Source of the DNA: Sandarakinorhabdus glacialis
GTDB taxonomy: Bacteria; Pseudomonadota; Alphaproteobacteria; Sphingomonadales; Sphingomonadaceae
NCBI RefSeq assembly: GCF_014643455.1
Contig: NZ_BMJM01000005.1
Coordinates: 124,001 to 188,000, forward strand
DNA length: 64,000 bases
Direction: 5' to 3'
Shown here: one piece after another, positions 21,947 through 30,896 of the stretch
Position numbering within the stretch: position 1 is the first letter of the stretch
Layout of the letters: each line of letters opens with the position of its first letter
The notes under the pieces: model-generated
The model's input: the letters and a program-made list of their open reading frames with translations, nothing else
What the model was told of the DNA's origin: nothing
The model's database searches: none
Position numbers and translations under genes: made by a program

Positions 21947-22546
21947 CTAGGCGATGAGTTTGGCGGCGGCTTTGGCGATGAGTTCGCCCTGGTGGCGGGC
22001 GCCGTCGAGTTCGGTCTTGCTCGGCTGGCGTTCGCCCTTGCCGCCGGCGATGGTGGTGGCGCCGTAGGGAGCCCCGCCGACGATCTCGTCGATGCCCATC
22101 TGGCCTTGGTGGCTGTAGGGCAGGCCGATGATGGTCAGGCCGAAGTGGAGCAGGTTGGTGATGATCGAGAACAGGGTGGTTTCGTTGCCGCCGTGTTGCG
22201 ACGCCGACGAGGTGAAGGCGCCGCCGACCTTGCCGTTGAGGACGCCCGACTGCCACAGGCCGCCGGCCTGGTCGAGGAAGGCGGTGAGCTGCGACGGCAT
22301 GCGGCCGAAGCGGGTGGGGGCGCCGATGATGATGGCGTCGTAGTTGGCGAGGTCGCCGATGACGGCGATGGGGGCCTGCTGGTTGAGCTTGAAATAGCTG
22401 GCCTTGGCGAGTTCCTCGGGGACGGTTTCGGGGACGCGCTTGATGTCGACAGTGGCGCCGGTGGCGCGAGCGCCCTCGGCGACGGCGTTGGCCATGGTTT
22501 CGATGTGGCCGTAGCTCGAATAATAAAGCACCAGGACTTTAGCCAT
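21947..22546 (-). CDS. wrbA: NAD(P)H:quinone oxidoreductase, type IV (WrbA)
   Basis: This flavodoxin-like enzyme reduces quinones by two electrons and protects against redox cycling. The 199-residue protein has the FMN phosphate loop [12 protein letters not shown] near the N-terminus, [11 protein letters not shown], and the [12 protein letters not shown] and PYSHQGQMG stretches typical of WrbA. The start is the ATG at 22546 with GAGGAGAACGACA before it. It converges on dnaA. Confidence 0.95.
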   Translation of the reverse strand: MAKVLVLYYSSYGHIETMANAVAEGARATGATVDIKRVPETVPEELAKASYFKLNQQAPIAVIGDLANYDAIIIGAPTRFGRMPSQLTAFLDQAGGLWQSGVLNGKVGGAFTSSASQHGGNETTLFSIITNLLHFGLTIIGLPYSHQGQMGIDEIVGGAPYGATTIAGGKGERQPSKTELDGARHQGELIAKAAAKLIA

Positions 22547-22649
22547 TGTCGTTCTCCTCAACCGTGCGGGGCCATCATGGCCGCGGCGTCGAAGTCTTGA
22601 TAGGCGGGCGTGGGCTAAGGAAGAATATGGATAATGTCGATGCGGTCGT

Positions 22650-23003
22650 TCAGCTATTTAGAAAAGCTGCGGTGTAGGTTTCTGGCTTGAAGCCGACGAG
22701 AAGGACACCAGGACCTTCGACGACGGGGCGCTTGATCATCGAGGGTTGGGCGAGCATCAGCGCGATGGCTTTTTCGGCGTCGATGTTGGTTTTGTCGGCA
22801 TCGGGCAGGGTGCGGAAGGTGGTGCCGGCGCGGTTGAGCAGGATTTCCCAGCCGAGAACGTCGACCCAGGCGCGGAGTTTGTCAGGATCGGCGCCGCTGG
22901 CCTTGTAGTCGTGGAAGTCATGGGCGACGCCGTGGCTGTCGAGCCAGGTGCGGGCCTTTTTTACCGTGTCGCAGTTCTTGATGCCGTGGAGGATCATTCC
23001 CAT
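22650..23003 (-). CDS. ArsC/Spx-family reductase-like protein (YffB type)
   Basis: The 117-residue thioredoxin-fold protein begins with [15 protein letters not shown], the YffB signature with a single active-site cysteine (no CXXC). ArsC-family members of this subtype are thought to use glutathione, but their substrate is not established. The basic arsenate-reductase residues are not clearly conserved (RPVVEG is present). It overlaps the end of guaA by 10 bp, so it is translated from the same mRNA. Confidence 0.88.
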   Translation of the reverse strand: MGMILHGIKNCDTVKKARTWLDSHGVAHDFHDYKASGADPDKLRAWVDVLGWEILLNRAGTTFRTLPDADKTNIDAEKAIALMLAQPSMIKRPVVEGPGVLLVGFKPETYTAAFLNS

Positions 23004-24550
23004 TCGATCGTGCCGGGCGGTTTCGAGGTGTAGTCGTAGACGACGCGGTTGATGCCGGGGACTTCGTTGACGATGCGGGTGGCGCAGCGGCTGAGGAAGG
23101 CGCTTTCGAAGGGATAGACGTCGGCGGTCATGCCATCGACGCTGGTGACGGCACGAAGCCCGCAGACCTTGTCGTAGGTGCGGCCGTCGCCCATGACGCC
23201 GACGGTGCGGACGGGGAGGAGGACGGCGAAGGCTTGCCAGATCTCGTCATAGAGTCCGGCCTTGTGAATTTCCTCGAGGTAGATGGCGTCGGCCTTGCGG
23301 AGCGTGTCGCAGGCCTCCTTCGTCACTTCGCCGGGGATGCGGATGGCAAGGCCGGGGCCGGGGAAGGGGTGGCGACCGACGAAGGCTGGTGGAAGGCCTA
23401 GCTCGACGCCGAGACGGCGGACTTCGTCCTTGAAGAGTTCGCGCAGCGGTTCGACGAGCGCCATGTTCATGCGCGCCGGGAGCCCGCCGACATTGTGGTG
23501 GCTCTTGATGGTGACGCTGGGGCCACCGGTGAAGGAGACGCTTTCGATGACGTCGGGGTAGAGCGTACCTTGGGCGAGGAAGCGGGCGCCGCCGATCTTT
23601 TTCGCTTCGGCCTCGAAGACGTCGATGAAGGCGCCGCCGATGAACTTGCGCTTTTTCTCGGGGTCGGTGACGCCGGCGAGGCCGGCCATGAAGGCGTCGC
23701 TGGCGTCCACATGGACGAGCGGGATGTGGTAATGTTCACGGAACATGGTCACGACCTGCTCGGCTTCGCCGGCGCGGAGGAGGCCGTGGTCGACGAAGAC
23801 GCAGGTCAGCTGGTCACCGATGGCTTCGTGGATGAGAAGTGCGGCGACCGAGGAATCGACGCCGCCCGACAGGCCGCAGAGGACGCGCTCGGTGCCGACC
23901 TGGGCGCGGATCTCGGCGATCTTGGCGGCGCGGAAGCCGGCCATCGTCCAGGTCGGGGCCATGCCTGCGACATTGAGGACGAAGTTGGCGAGGAGCCTGG
24001 CGCCGTCGGGGGTGTGGTAGACTTCGGGGTGGAATTGCACGCCGTAGCGGCGGGTGGTGTCGTTGGCGATGGCGGCAAACGGCGCGCCGGCGGAGACGGC
24101 GACGGGGCGGAAACCTGCGGGGATGGCGTCGATGCGGTCGCCGTGGCTCATCCAGACATGGGGCTTGTCGCCCTTTTTCCAGACGCCGTCGAAGAAGGCG
24201 CAATCATCGACGATCTCGATGTCGGCGCGGCCGAATTCGCGGTGGCCGGAGGGGCCGACCGCGCCGCCGGTCTGGGCGCAAAGGACTTGCTCGCCGTAGC
24301 AGATGCCGAGGATGGGGACGTCGGCGGCGAGGATGTTTTCGGGGATGCGCGGGCTGTCGGCGTCGGTGACCGAGGCGGGGCTGCCCGACAGGATGACGGC
24401 GCGGGGGGCGAGGCGGTCATAGGCCTCACCGCCTTTGGCGAATGGGACGATTTCGGAATAGACGCCGGCCTCGCGGACGCGGCGGGCGATGAGCTGGGTC
24501 ACCTGGCTGCCGAAATCGAGGATCAGGACGGAGTCTGGGGGGGTCGTCAT
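22994..24550 (-). CDS. guaA: GMP synthase (glutamine-hydrolysing)
   Basis: It converts XMP, ATP and glutamine to GMP. The 518-residue protein has the class I glutamine amidotransferase domain (catalytic Cys in [10 protein letters not shown]; His-Glu in QFHPEVYHT), then the ATP-pyrophosphatase loop GLSGGVDSS and the dimerisation domain ending in PPGTIEWE, the expected C-terminus. The ATG at 24550 gives the usual length. The downstream ArsC-like gene starts inside its last codons. Confidence 0.97.
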   Translation of the reverse strand: MTTPPDSVLILDFGSQVTQLIARRVREAGVYSEIVPFAKGGEAYDRLAPRAVILSGSPASVTDADSPRIPENILAADVPILGICYGEQVLCAQTGGAVGPSGHREFGRADIEIVDDCAFFDGVWKKGDKPHVWMSHGDRIDAIPAGFRPVAVSAGAPFAAIANDTTRRYGVQFHPEVYHTPDGARLLANFVLNVAGMAPTWTMAGFRAAKIAEIRAQVGTERVLCGLSGGVDSSVAALLIHEAIGDQLTCVFVDHGLLRAGEAEQVVTMFREHYHIPLVHVDASDAFMAGLAGVTDPEKKRKFIGGAFIDVFEAEAKKIGGARFLAQGTLYPDVIESVSFTGGPSVTIKSHHNVGGLPARMNMALVEPLRELFKDEVRRLGVELGLPPAFVGRHPFPGPGLAIRIPGEVTKEACDTLRKADAIYLEEIHKAGLYDEIWQAFAVLLPVRTVGVMGDGRTYDKVCGLRAVTSVDGMTADVYPFESAFLSRCATRIVNEVPGINRVVYDYTSKPPGTIEWE

Positions 24551-24619
24551 CGGTGGCGATTAAAGCGGTGGGGCGGTTGTGGCAAGCTTGGGGGTGGGTT
24601 TGGCGGGATGGGTCGGGCG

Positions 24620-24645
24620 GTCCCTCGACTTCGCTCGGGATGAGC
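24620..24645. repeat. Intergenic palindromic repeat, family C (copy 2)
   Basis: Identical to 21798-21823 (GTCCCTCGACTTCGC and so on), upstream of guaA. Confidence 0.72.
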
Positions 24646-24733
24646 GGGGGTGGTGTGGTTGCGCTTGGTTGGTGCGGTGGCTGCACGGCGAGTGGTGCGT
24701 TGGACGGGGAGCTTGGGCTTGGCGGGGCGGTGG

Positions 24734-24757
24734 ATGCTGAAACGAGTTCAGCATGAC
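24734..24757. repeat. Intergenic palindromic repeat, family D
   Basis: ATGCTGAA-ACGAG-TTCAGCAT-GAC, an 8-bp perfect stem. Only one copy is in the window, but similar TGCTGAA elements are common in sphingomonad genomes. It sits just after the thioesterase stop and may act as its transcript end. Confidence 0.62.
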
Positions 24758-24770
24758 GATTCCTTGTTTT

Positions 24771-25190
24771 TTATCTGGTGGTCAGTTCGGCGAGGCAAGT
24801 GCGCCACTCTTCCGGCAAGGGCGCGGGGCGGCGGGAGTCGCGGTCCACATAGACGTGGATGAAATGACCTTCGGCGCAGGGGCCTTCGTGGCCGGCGGTG
24901 AACAGGCCGACTTCCCAGCGGACGCTCGAGGTGCCGACATGGGCGATGCGGACGCCGGCTTCGACGACTTGCGGGAAGGCGACCGACCGGAAATAGCGGC
25001 AGCCGGTCTCGACGACCAGCCCGATGGTGCGGCCGTGCTGGATATCGAGCAGGCCCCATTCGACCAGCAGCGCGTTCACCGCCGTGTCGAACCAGCTGTA
25101 GTAGACGACGTTGTTGACGTGGCCATAGGCGTCGTTGTCCATCCAGCGCGTCGGCACGTCGCGAAAGGCATGGTAGTCGATGCGGCTCAC
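24771..25190 (-). CDS. Acyl-CoA thioesterase, 4HBT/YbgC family
   Basis: The 139-residue hot-dog fold protein shows the YbgC active-site pattern [20 protein letters not shown], with Asp19 as likely catalytic residue. Such enzymes hydrolyse short- or medium-chain or aromatic acyl-CoAs. It starts with GTG at 25190 and follows the O-antigen ligase-like gene by 21 bp on the same strand, so co-transcription is likely. The substrate is not known. Confidence 0.9.
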   Translation of the reverse strand: MSRIDYHAFRDVPTRWMDNDAYGHVNNVVYYSWFDTAVNALLVEWGLLDIQHGRTIGLVVETGCRYFRSVAFPQVVEAGVRIAHVGTSSVRWEVGLFTAGHEGPCAEGHFIHVYVDRDSRRPAPLPEEWRTCLAELTTR

Positions 25191-25211
25191 CTGGGGGTCT
25201 TGCGCTGTTGC

Positions 25212-26855
25212 TCACGCACCGTGGCGCATCCGGTCCTGGCCCTGCGGCTGGTCGCCGCCGGGACGGTAGGCGGCCTGGAACCGGATATCGGTTTCAGGCT
25301 CGGCCTGTTCGGCGGCGCTGGTAACGGTGTCGGCCTGGTGCTGCTGGCGGACGAGGCCCATGATGCAGCCGAGCATGATGACGACGATCGGGAAGTTGAT
25401 CTCGGTGCTGCTGACCAGCTTGATGATGATATAGTTTGTCAGCGCGACGGTCAGCGGCGCGAAGACCTTGGCGTCGGTGGTGCGCGACCGCGCAAAGCCC
25501 CAGAAACCGTGCCAGATGGCGACTAAGAAGATGCCGAGGAAGGCGAGCAGCCCGAGCGGGCCGTATTCGAGCAGCAAGGTCAGCATATAGCTGTCGACGG
25601 TCGGGTTGTCGGACCCCGGATTGTAGAAGCCCAGCGCTTCGCCGGAACGGCCGACGCCGTGGCCGATCGGATGGGTGGCGATCTTGGGCCAGCCCATCGC
25701 CCATTGGGTCGCGCGCGAATCGGTGCTGCCCTGGTGCTGGCCGCCGCCGATGATCATGACGTGGAGGCGGCGCCAGAAGACGACGAGCATGGCGAAGACG
25801 CCGGCGAGCATCGGATAGGCGAAGACGACGCCGCTGGCGGCCAGTGAAGTGACCTGCTGGGTCCGCGCCCGCCACGCCAGCATGAAGCAATAGCCGAGCG
25901 GGGTCAGCAGCATGGCAAGCGCTGCCGAGCGCGAATTGGTGAATATCATCGCCAGCGCGACAGCGAGCGTGGCGGCGACGAGCAGGAGGGTGTGAGAGAC
26001 CTTGCGCGAGCTGGCGAGGCGATGGACGACGAACGGAAAGGCGATGGCGAGATATTCGGCGAAATAGAGCGCCCCCGAGAACGTCCCGCGGACGCGGTAG
26101 AGATTGGTGCCGGCGCGGCCGTTGAACTGCGCCATCTGGGCAAGAAGTTCCGAATCGGCCTTGAGGAAACCGGGCAGCCACGGCAGCCAGAACACCGATT
26201 GGCGGCTGTATTCGACAATGGCGACGCAGGCGACGAAAATGACGCTCCACGCCATTACGCGGCTGAAGGTTTCGGCAAAGCCCTTGCGGACCGACAGCCA
26301 CGCCGACAGCGCGAACATCATCGTCCAGAAGATCTGGTTGTTGATGTATTTGTTGAACGACCAGAGCGGCGTTGCCGACATCACCAGCGAAATCGTGGTA
26401 ATCGCCCAGAAGGCCCAGAACAGCTTGCCGAGCCAGGGGATGCTTTTCATCGATTCGGATATCTGCTGCCGCATTTCGGACGATGTGGAATAGTTGAACA
26501 GGAACACCGCGAGCGCGCCGAAGATGACGATTCGCGTCGGCGTGATCCACGGCAGGCCCGGGGCGTTTAGGGCGACGAAGCTGGGCCAGAGTACGCTGAA
26601 CCCGGTGAACCAGATCAGGGCCTTGCCGAGCAACTCGGCCTTGGTGCCGCCGATATCGGGGAGCATCCAGAGGATGACGCCGAACAGTAGCAGGATCGGG
26701 GCGGCGGGGATGGCGAGGACGCGCATCGGCAGCACGCTGCTCATCAGGCCATAGAAAGCGGCAAGGGCGATAAGCGCGGCGCCGAGCACGAAACGCTGCA
26801 GCGCACTGGGCTTGCGGCCGCGGTGATAGGGCTTGAGGACTGATGTCTGGGCCAC
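25212..26855 (-). CDS. O-antigen ligase-family (Wzy/WaaL-like) membrane protein
   Basis: The 547-residue protein has about 10-12 hydrophobic segments and a large periplasmic loop in its second half. The Wzy_C core is visible as HPIGHGVGRSG and the segment around SYMLTLLLEYGPLG, which carry the His and Arg that bind lipid-linked sugar. Family members ligate or polymerise O-antigen or exopolysaccharide at the outer face of the inner membrane. No glycosyltransferase genes surround it, so it is isolated from a polysaccharide cluster. The N-terminus (HRGRKPSAL) and the C-terminus (about 500-547) are charged and cytoplasmic. The start is a GTG. Confidence 0.85.
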   Translation of the reverse strand: MAQTSVLKPYHRGRKPSALQRFVLGAALIALAAFYGLMSSVLPMRVLAIPAAPILLLFGVILWMLPDIGGTKAELLGKALIWFTGFSVLWPSFVALNAPGLPWITPTRIVIFGALAVFLFNYSTSSEMRQQISESMKSIPWLGKLFWAFWAITTISLVMSATPLWSFNKYINNQIFWTMMFALSAWLSVRKGFAETFSRVMAWSVIFVACVAIVEYSRQSVFWLPWLPGFLKADSELLAQMAQFNGRAGTNLYRVRGTFSGALYFAEYLAIAFPFVVHRLASSRKVSHTLLLVAATLAVALAMIFTNSRSAALAMLLTPLGYCFMLAWRARTQQVTSLAASGVVFAYPMLAGVFAMLVVFWRRLHVMIIGGGQHQGSTDSRATQWAMGWPKIATHPIGHGVGRSGEALGFYNPGSDNPTVDSYMLTLLLEYGPLGLLAFLGIFLVAIWHGFWGFARSRTTDAKVFAPLTVALTNYIIIKLVSSTEINFPIVVIMLGCIMGLVRQQHQADTVTSAAEQAEPETDIRFQAAYRPGGDQPQGQDRMRHGA

Positions 26856-26995
26856 GCGCTACACTTTATCCGTTGTTGCCCTGCACCATTGCCCGATCGC
26901 GTCGCCCGCGTCCAACACCATGGCATCGTCCCGGTCGTTGGTATCGACAGGCCATGATGTTAGAACGCCCGTCATTGCAATGACTAGCAAGAAAA

Positions 26996-27629
26996 GTGCA
27001 TAATTTACGCTGGTCGCCGGCGCTAAGTCTGGAAAAGAGCCCCGTCGATGACAAGATTCGGGATATTCCAAAGGATTTAGGATCTGATGTTCGCGGCCGC
27101 CTGAAGGCGCTGTGCGACGCGATCGCTGCCGGCGCCCGGATCGGCGCTGCGGCACCGGGTGCTGACGAAGGTCGTGGCGGGCGACTACGGCAGCGCGATG
27201 CGCGATGCGATCGACCCGGGCAGCGAATTTCGCGGGCACGACCTCGACGAGGCACTGATCGCGCTCGACCAGCGGATGCTGAGGCTGGACCGGGCGCGGG
27301 CGTCGGTTGCCGAAGCCGGCGAGGCTGTGGCGGCGGCGCTGACGGGCAATGTTCGCGGCAGCATCATCGCGGCGTCGGTGGTGCCGCCAGCGGAGGCGGC
27401 ATTCGGCAGCTTGGACGCGATCGAGGCGGGGTCGGCGGCGACGACGGCATCGACGGCATCGCCATCGGGCAGGGATCGGCGAAGGTCGAGGCGTTCCATC
27501 ATACTCTGGGTGCAGGGCGAAACCGATGCGCCGTACTGCTCCCGCCCGCCACCTTCATCGCCAGCTGCATGACTTCATCGCCCGCTCCGACGCCGACGGC
27601 AGCATCGACAAATCCGCCGCGCTTGGCGA
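26996..27629 (+). pseudogene. Decayed gene with SASA/SGNH-esterase-like remnant
   Basis: Protein-like sequence shifts between all three plus-strand frames. DDKIRDIPKDLG and RLKALCDAIAAG (about 27046-27125) are in frame 1. VVAGDYGSAMRDAIDPG and LIALDQRMLRLDRAR (about 27170-27430) are in frame 2. GIDGIAIGQGSAKVEAF (about 27445-27498) is back in frame 1. IILWVQGETDA (about 27505-27537) is in frame 2, and LHDFIARSDADGSIDKSAAL (about 27560-27625) in frame 3. WVQGETDA resembles the block around the catalytic residues of SASA-type carbohydrate esterases. The remnant stops where the convergent LLM gene ends, so its 3' part has been lost. I read it as a dead gene; sequencing errors could cause some of the shifts. 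The upstream 26856-26995 holds nothing I recognise. Confidence 0.55.
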
Positions 27630-28703
27630 TCAGAGTGCCAGCGGGCCGTGCTGCAATTCGGGCAGGACGTGGCGGGCGAAAAGGTCGGCCTCGGCGGCGT
27701 GGGGGTAGCCCGACAGGATGAACGCCTCCATGCCGATGGCTTGATAGGACTGGAGCTTTCTAAGGACCTGGCCGGGGTCACCGACGATGGCGGCGCCGCA
27801 GCCCGAGCGGGCGCGGCCGATGCCGGTCCAGAGATTGTCTTCTACGTAGCCGTCACTGGCGGAATCGCGGAGTTCGGCCTGGCGCTTGACGCCCACCGAC
27901 GTGGCGTCGAGCGACTTGGCGCGGATGGCGTCGCCGGTGGCGGCGTCGAGGTGCGACAACAGGCGGTCGGCGGCGGCGCGGGCTTCGGTTTCGGTTTCGC
28001 GGACGACGACATGGACGCGGTAGCCGAACTTGAGCGTGCGGCCATGGCGGGCGGCGCGGGCGGTCATGTCGTCGACGATGGCCTCGACTGCGGGCATGGT
28101 GTCGGGCCACATCAGATAGACGTCGGCAGCGCGGGCGGCAGCTTCGCGCGCGTCCTCGCTGAGGCCGCCGAAATAGAGCGGCGGGCATTTGCCAGAGACG
28201 GTGGTGACGCCGGGGGGATCGAGCTTGAGCTTGTAATGCTCGCCCTGATGATCGAGCGGCTGGCGGTTCAGGATGGTCTTGAGGATCTCCATGACCTCGA
28301 CGGTGCGGGCGTAGCGGGGGGCGGAGGGCATTGTCTCGCCGGGCATGTCCGAGGAGATGATGTTGATGGTTAAACGACCTTCCAGGAGTCGGTCGAGTGT
28401 CGCGATCTGGCGGGCGAGTTGCGGCGGCCAGGTTTCGCCGACGCGGACGGCCATGAGCAGGCGGATGCGGCGGGTGATGGCGGCGATGGCAGCGGCGAAG
28501 ACGGTGGTGTCGATGCCGAGCGCATAGCCAGAAGGCAGCAGGATGTTGTCGAAGCCCGACTTTTCGGCGGTGAGCACGATGTTGCGGCAATGCTCCCAGC
28601 TCGACTTGAGCGCCGGGTCGGGTTGACCGAGGAATTCATAGTCATCGTCGCAGAGCGCCGAAAACCAGCTGACTTCGCATTTTTTCATTTCAGGAACGCT
28701 CAC
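27630..28703 (-). CDS. LLM-class flavin-dependent oxidoreductase (alkanesulfonate monooxygenase-like)
   Basis: This bacterial luciferase-like TIM-barrel protein of 357 residues resembles SsuD: SGFDNILLPSGYALG, RIRLLMAVRVGE, LLEGRLTINIISSD and PPLYFGGLSEDAR are in the expected order. Such enzymes use FMNH2 and oxygen to oxidise alkanesulfonates or other small organics. The start is the GTG at 28703, with GGGGAG eight bases upstream and a GTGA overlap with the aldo/keto reductase stop; an ATG at 28688 is in frame. The coupling to the reductase suggests a shared catabolic pathway. No flavin reductase or Ssu transporter is nearby. Confidence 0.9.
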   Translation of the reverse strand: MSVPEMKKCEVSWFSALCDDDYEFLGQPDPALKSSWEHCRNIVLTAEKSGFDNILLPSGYALGIDTTVFAAAIAAITRRIRLLMAVRVGETWPPQLARQIATLDRLLEGRLTINIISSDMPGETMPSAPRYARTVEVMEILKTILNRQPLDHQGEHYKLKLDPPGVTTVSGKCPPLYFGGLSEDAREAAARAADVYLMWPDTMPAVEAIVDDMTARAARHGRTLKFGYRVHVVVRETETEARAAADRLLSHLDAATGDAIRAKSLDATSVGVKRQAELRDSASDGYVEDNLWTGIGRARSGCGAAIVGDPGQVLRKLQSYQAIGMEAFILSGYPHAAEADLFARHVLPELQHGPLAL

Positions 28704-29635
28704 GGCAGATTCTCCCCAAGTGCGGCGGTCAGGATCGCGTACCATTCGGTGCGGGTGAAGCGGACCTTGTAGGCGTCGGCGCTTTCGGCGATGCGGGCGC
28801 TGTTCTGACTGCCGACGATGGGGATGATGCCGGCGGGGTGAGCCATGATCCAGGCATAGGCGGTGGCAGCGATGCCGACGCCGTATTGCTCGCCATGGGC
28901 GAGGAGGGCGGACTGGACGCCCGCGATTTGGGTGTCGACGGCGACGCGGCGGCCGGGGCGGGGATCGCCGTCGCCGAGACGGCCCTGGCCGAGGGGGGAC
29001 CAGGCCATGACGGCGACGCCGTGCTTCATGGCGCGGTCGAGGGTGCCGTCGAACAGCGGCGCGGTGGCGAGCAGGGAGAATTCGGGCTGGACCGAGACAA
29101 TGCCGGCGCGGAGGTAGCGGGACAGCGCACTGGTCTGGGCGTTGGTGTGGTTGGAGACGCCGACTGCGGCGATCTTGCCTTCGCCGACGAGGGCATCGAG
29201 GACGCCGGCGGTTTCGGCGGGGTGGGAGAGCATGTCGGGGCGGTGGATCTGCCAAAGGTCGATCTGCTCGGTGCCGAGGCGGGTCAGCGATGCTTCGACG
29301 GCAGCGCGGATATAGGCGGGCGACGAATCATAGGGCACGCCCATGCGGATGCCGCCTTTCGACGCCAGCACGATTTGATCGCGCAGGGCGGGCGATTCGG
29401 CGAAGACCCGGCCGAGCAGCGCCTCCGCAGCGCCGAAGGGTTCGTCGTTGTCGGGGCCGTAGATGTCGGCGGTATCGAAAAAGTTTATGCCGGCGGCGAG
29501 TGCGGCTTCGACCTTGGCGCGGGCAGCGTTCACATCGTCGCCGGCGAAGCGCCACATGCCCCACGCCATCGGCGAGACCATCAGGTGGGACTTGCCGAGG
29601 GCACGGCGTTCGGGGGAAAGGGCGATGTGATCCAT
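28700..29635 (-). CDS. Aldo/keto reductase
   Basis: The 311-residue protein is a (beta/alpha)8 NADPH-dependent oxidoreductase of the YdhF-like group. The catalytic tetrad is visible as Asp and Tyr in DTADIYGPDN, Lys in VLASKGG and His in WQIHRPD. NADPH contacts lie near GSQNSARI. GGAGG sits four bases before the ATG at 29635. It is coupled to the LLM oxidoreductase downstream and faces the Gfo/Idh/MocA gene across only 29 bp, so the two divergent transcripts need overlapping promoters. Confidence 0.93.
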   Translation of the reverse strand: MDHIALSPERRALGKSHLMVSPMAWGMWRFAGDDVNAARAKVEAALAAGINFFDTADIYGPDNDEPFGAAEALLGRVFAESPALRDQIVLASKGGIRMGVPYDSSPAYIRAAVEASLTRLGTEQIDLWQIHRPDMLSHPAETAGVLDALVGEGKIAAVGVSNHTNAQTSALSRYLRAGIVSVQPEFSLLATAPLFDGTLDRAMKHGVAVMAWSPLGQGRLGDGDPRPGRRVAVDTQIAGVQSALLAHGEQYGVGIAATAYAWIMAHPAGIIPIVGSQNSARIAESADAYKVRFTRTEWYAILTAALGENLP

Positions 29636-29664
29636 GATTCCTCCAATGCCCGGAGCGCGGCAAA

Positions 29665-30747
29665 ATGAAAAGCGACACTATACGGTACGGCATCGTCGGT
29701 TCGGGGATGATGGCACTTGAGCATATCGCCAATATCGCGCTGACGCCGGGCGCGGTGGTGACGGCGCTGGCCGATCCGGTGGCGTCTTCGCTCGATCGTG
29801 CATCGGCGGCGGTCGGGGCCGAGGTGGCGCGATTCGGCGATGCGGCGGGGCTGGCGGCTTCGGGGCTGTGCGATGCGGTGGTGGTGGCGTCGCCCAACTT
29901 CACGCATGTGCAGGTGCTGCCGCCGTTGATGGACGCAGGGTTGCATATATTGTGCGAGAAGCCGCTCGCGACGACGATCGCCGATGCGCGCGCGGTGGCG
30001 GATGCGGCGGCAGGCTATGCACCGGTGTTCTGGACGGGGATGGAGTATCGCTTCATGCCGCCGGTGGCCGAATATGTGCGGCAGATCAATGACGGGCGCG
30101 TCGGCAAGCTGCAGATGCTGTCGATCCGCGAGCACCGGTTTCCGTTCCTGGTCAAGGTCGGCGACTGGAACCGGTTTTCGGCCAATACCGGCGGCACGAT
30201 GACCGAGAAATGCTGTCACTTTTTCGATCTGATGCGGTTGATCGTCGGGGCCGAGCCGGTAAGGGTGTTCTGTTCGGGCGCCATGGACGTCAACCACCAG
30301 GACGAGCGGTACGGCGGCAGGAAGCCCGATATCATCGACAACAGCTTCACGACGGTCGAGTTCGCCAATGGCGTGCGGGCGATGCTCGATCTTTGCATGT
30401 TCGCCGATGGGGCGGAGCAGCAAGAGGAGATCGCGGCGACGGGTGATGCGGCGCGGCTGGAGTGTTTCATCCCGGCGGGCGAGATCGTCCATTCGCCGCG
30501 GACGGGGTTCATGAACCCCAAGCAGGTGACGCGGGCGCTGGTCCATACCGACGCGGCGGCGCTGGCGGCGGGGCATCACCATGGCTCGACATTCTACCAG
30601 CACCGGGCGTTCACCGCGGCGGTGCGCGGCGAGGGACCGGTGATCGTGACCGCGGACGATGGCTTGCGCGCGGCGGCGATGGGGCTGGCGGCGGAGATCA
30701 GCGCGCGCGAGCACCGGGTGGTGGAGATGAGCGAACTGGGCCTGTAG
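29665..30747 (+). CDS. Gfo/Idh/MocA-family oxidoreductase
   Basis: The 360-residue protein has an N-terminal Rossmann domain (GIVGSGMMALEH) and the family lysine in ILCEKPLATT, followed by the alpha/beta C-terminal domain with the GGTMTEKCCHFFD loop. Members oxidise or reduce sugars, inositols and related cyclic polyols with NAD(P). It is divergent from the aldo/keto reductase and followed by a TonB receptor, which suggests uptake and oxidation of a carbohydrate-like compound. The exact substrate is unknown. GGAG lies about nine bases before the ATG. Confidence 0.92.
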   Translation: MKSDTIRYGIVGSGMMALEHIANIALTPGAVVTALADPVASSLDRASAAVGAEVARFGDAAGLAASGLCDAVVVASPNFTHVQVLPPLMDAGLHILCEKPLATTIADARAVADAAAGYAPVFWTGMEYRFMPPVAEYVRQINDGRVGKLQMLSIREHRFPFLVKVGDWNRFSANTGGTMTEKCCHFFDLMRLIVGAEPVRVFCSGAMDVNHQDERYGGRKPDIIDNSFTTVEFANGVRAMLDLCMFADGAEQQEEIAATGDAARLECFIPAGEIVHSPRTGFMNPKQVTRALVHTDAAALAAGHHHGSTFYQHRAFTAAVRGEGPVIVTADDGLRAAAMGLAAEISAREHRVVEMSELGL

Positions 30748-30753
30748 GGCGAA

Positions 30754-30773
30754 GTGTTGCGGCCGGGCAACAC
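30754..30773 (+). terminator. Perfect hairpin after the Gfo/Idh/MocA gene
   Basis: GTGTTGC-GGCCGG-GCAACAC, a 7-bp perfect stem, seven bases after the stop codon. No T-run follows, so it could slow RNases or the polymerase rather than act as a classical terminator. Confidence 0.45.
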
Positions 30774-30896
30774 GGTGCGGGCGTTTCATTTCGGGCCGAT
30801 TGACGACGGGACAGAAAGGCTTTCTTGCACGGGGTAACGATGCCGGGCCAATCCCCGGCGACAGGTGGCCGATCGGCCCCACCCCTTGGGAGAGAC

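Noticed and set aside
22650-23003. Reading the ArsC/YffB-like gene as part of an arsenic-resistance cluster
   Set aside because: No arsR, arsB or acr3 gene is present and the motif (KNCDT) is of the YffB subtype, not of true arsenate reductases.
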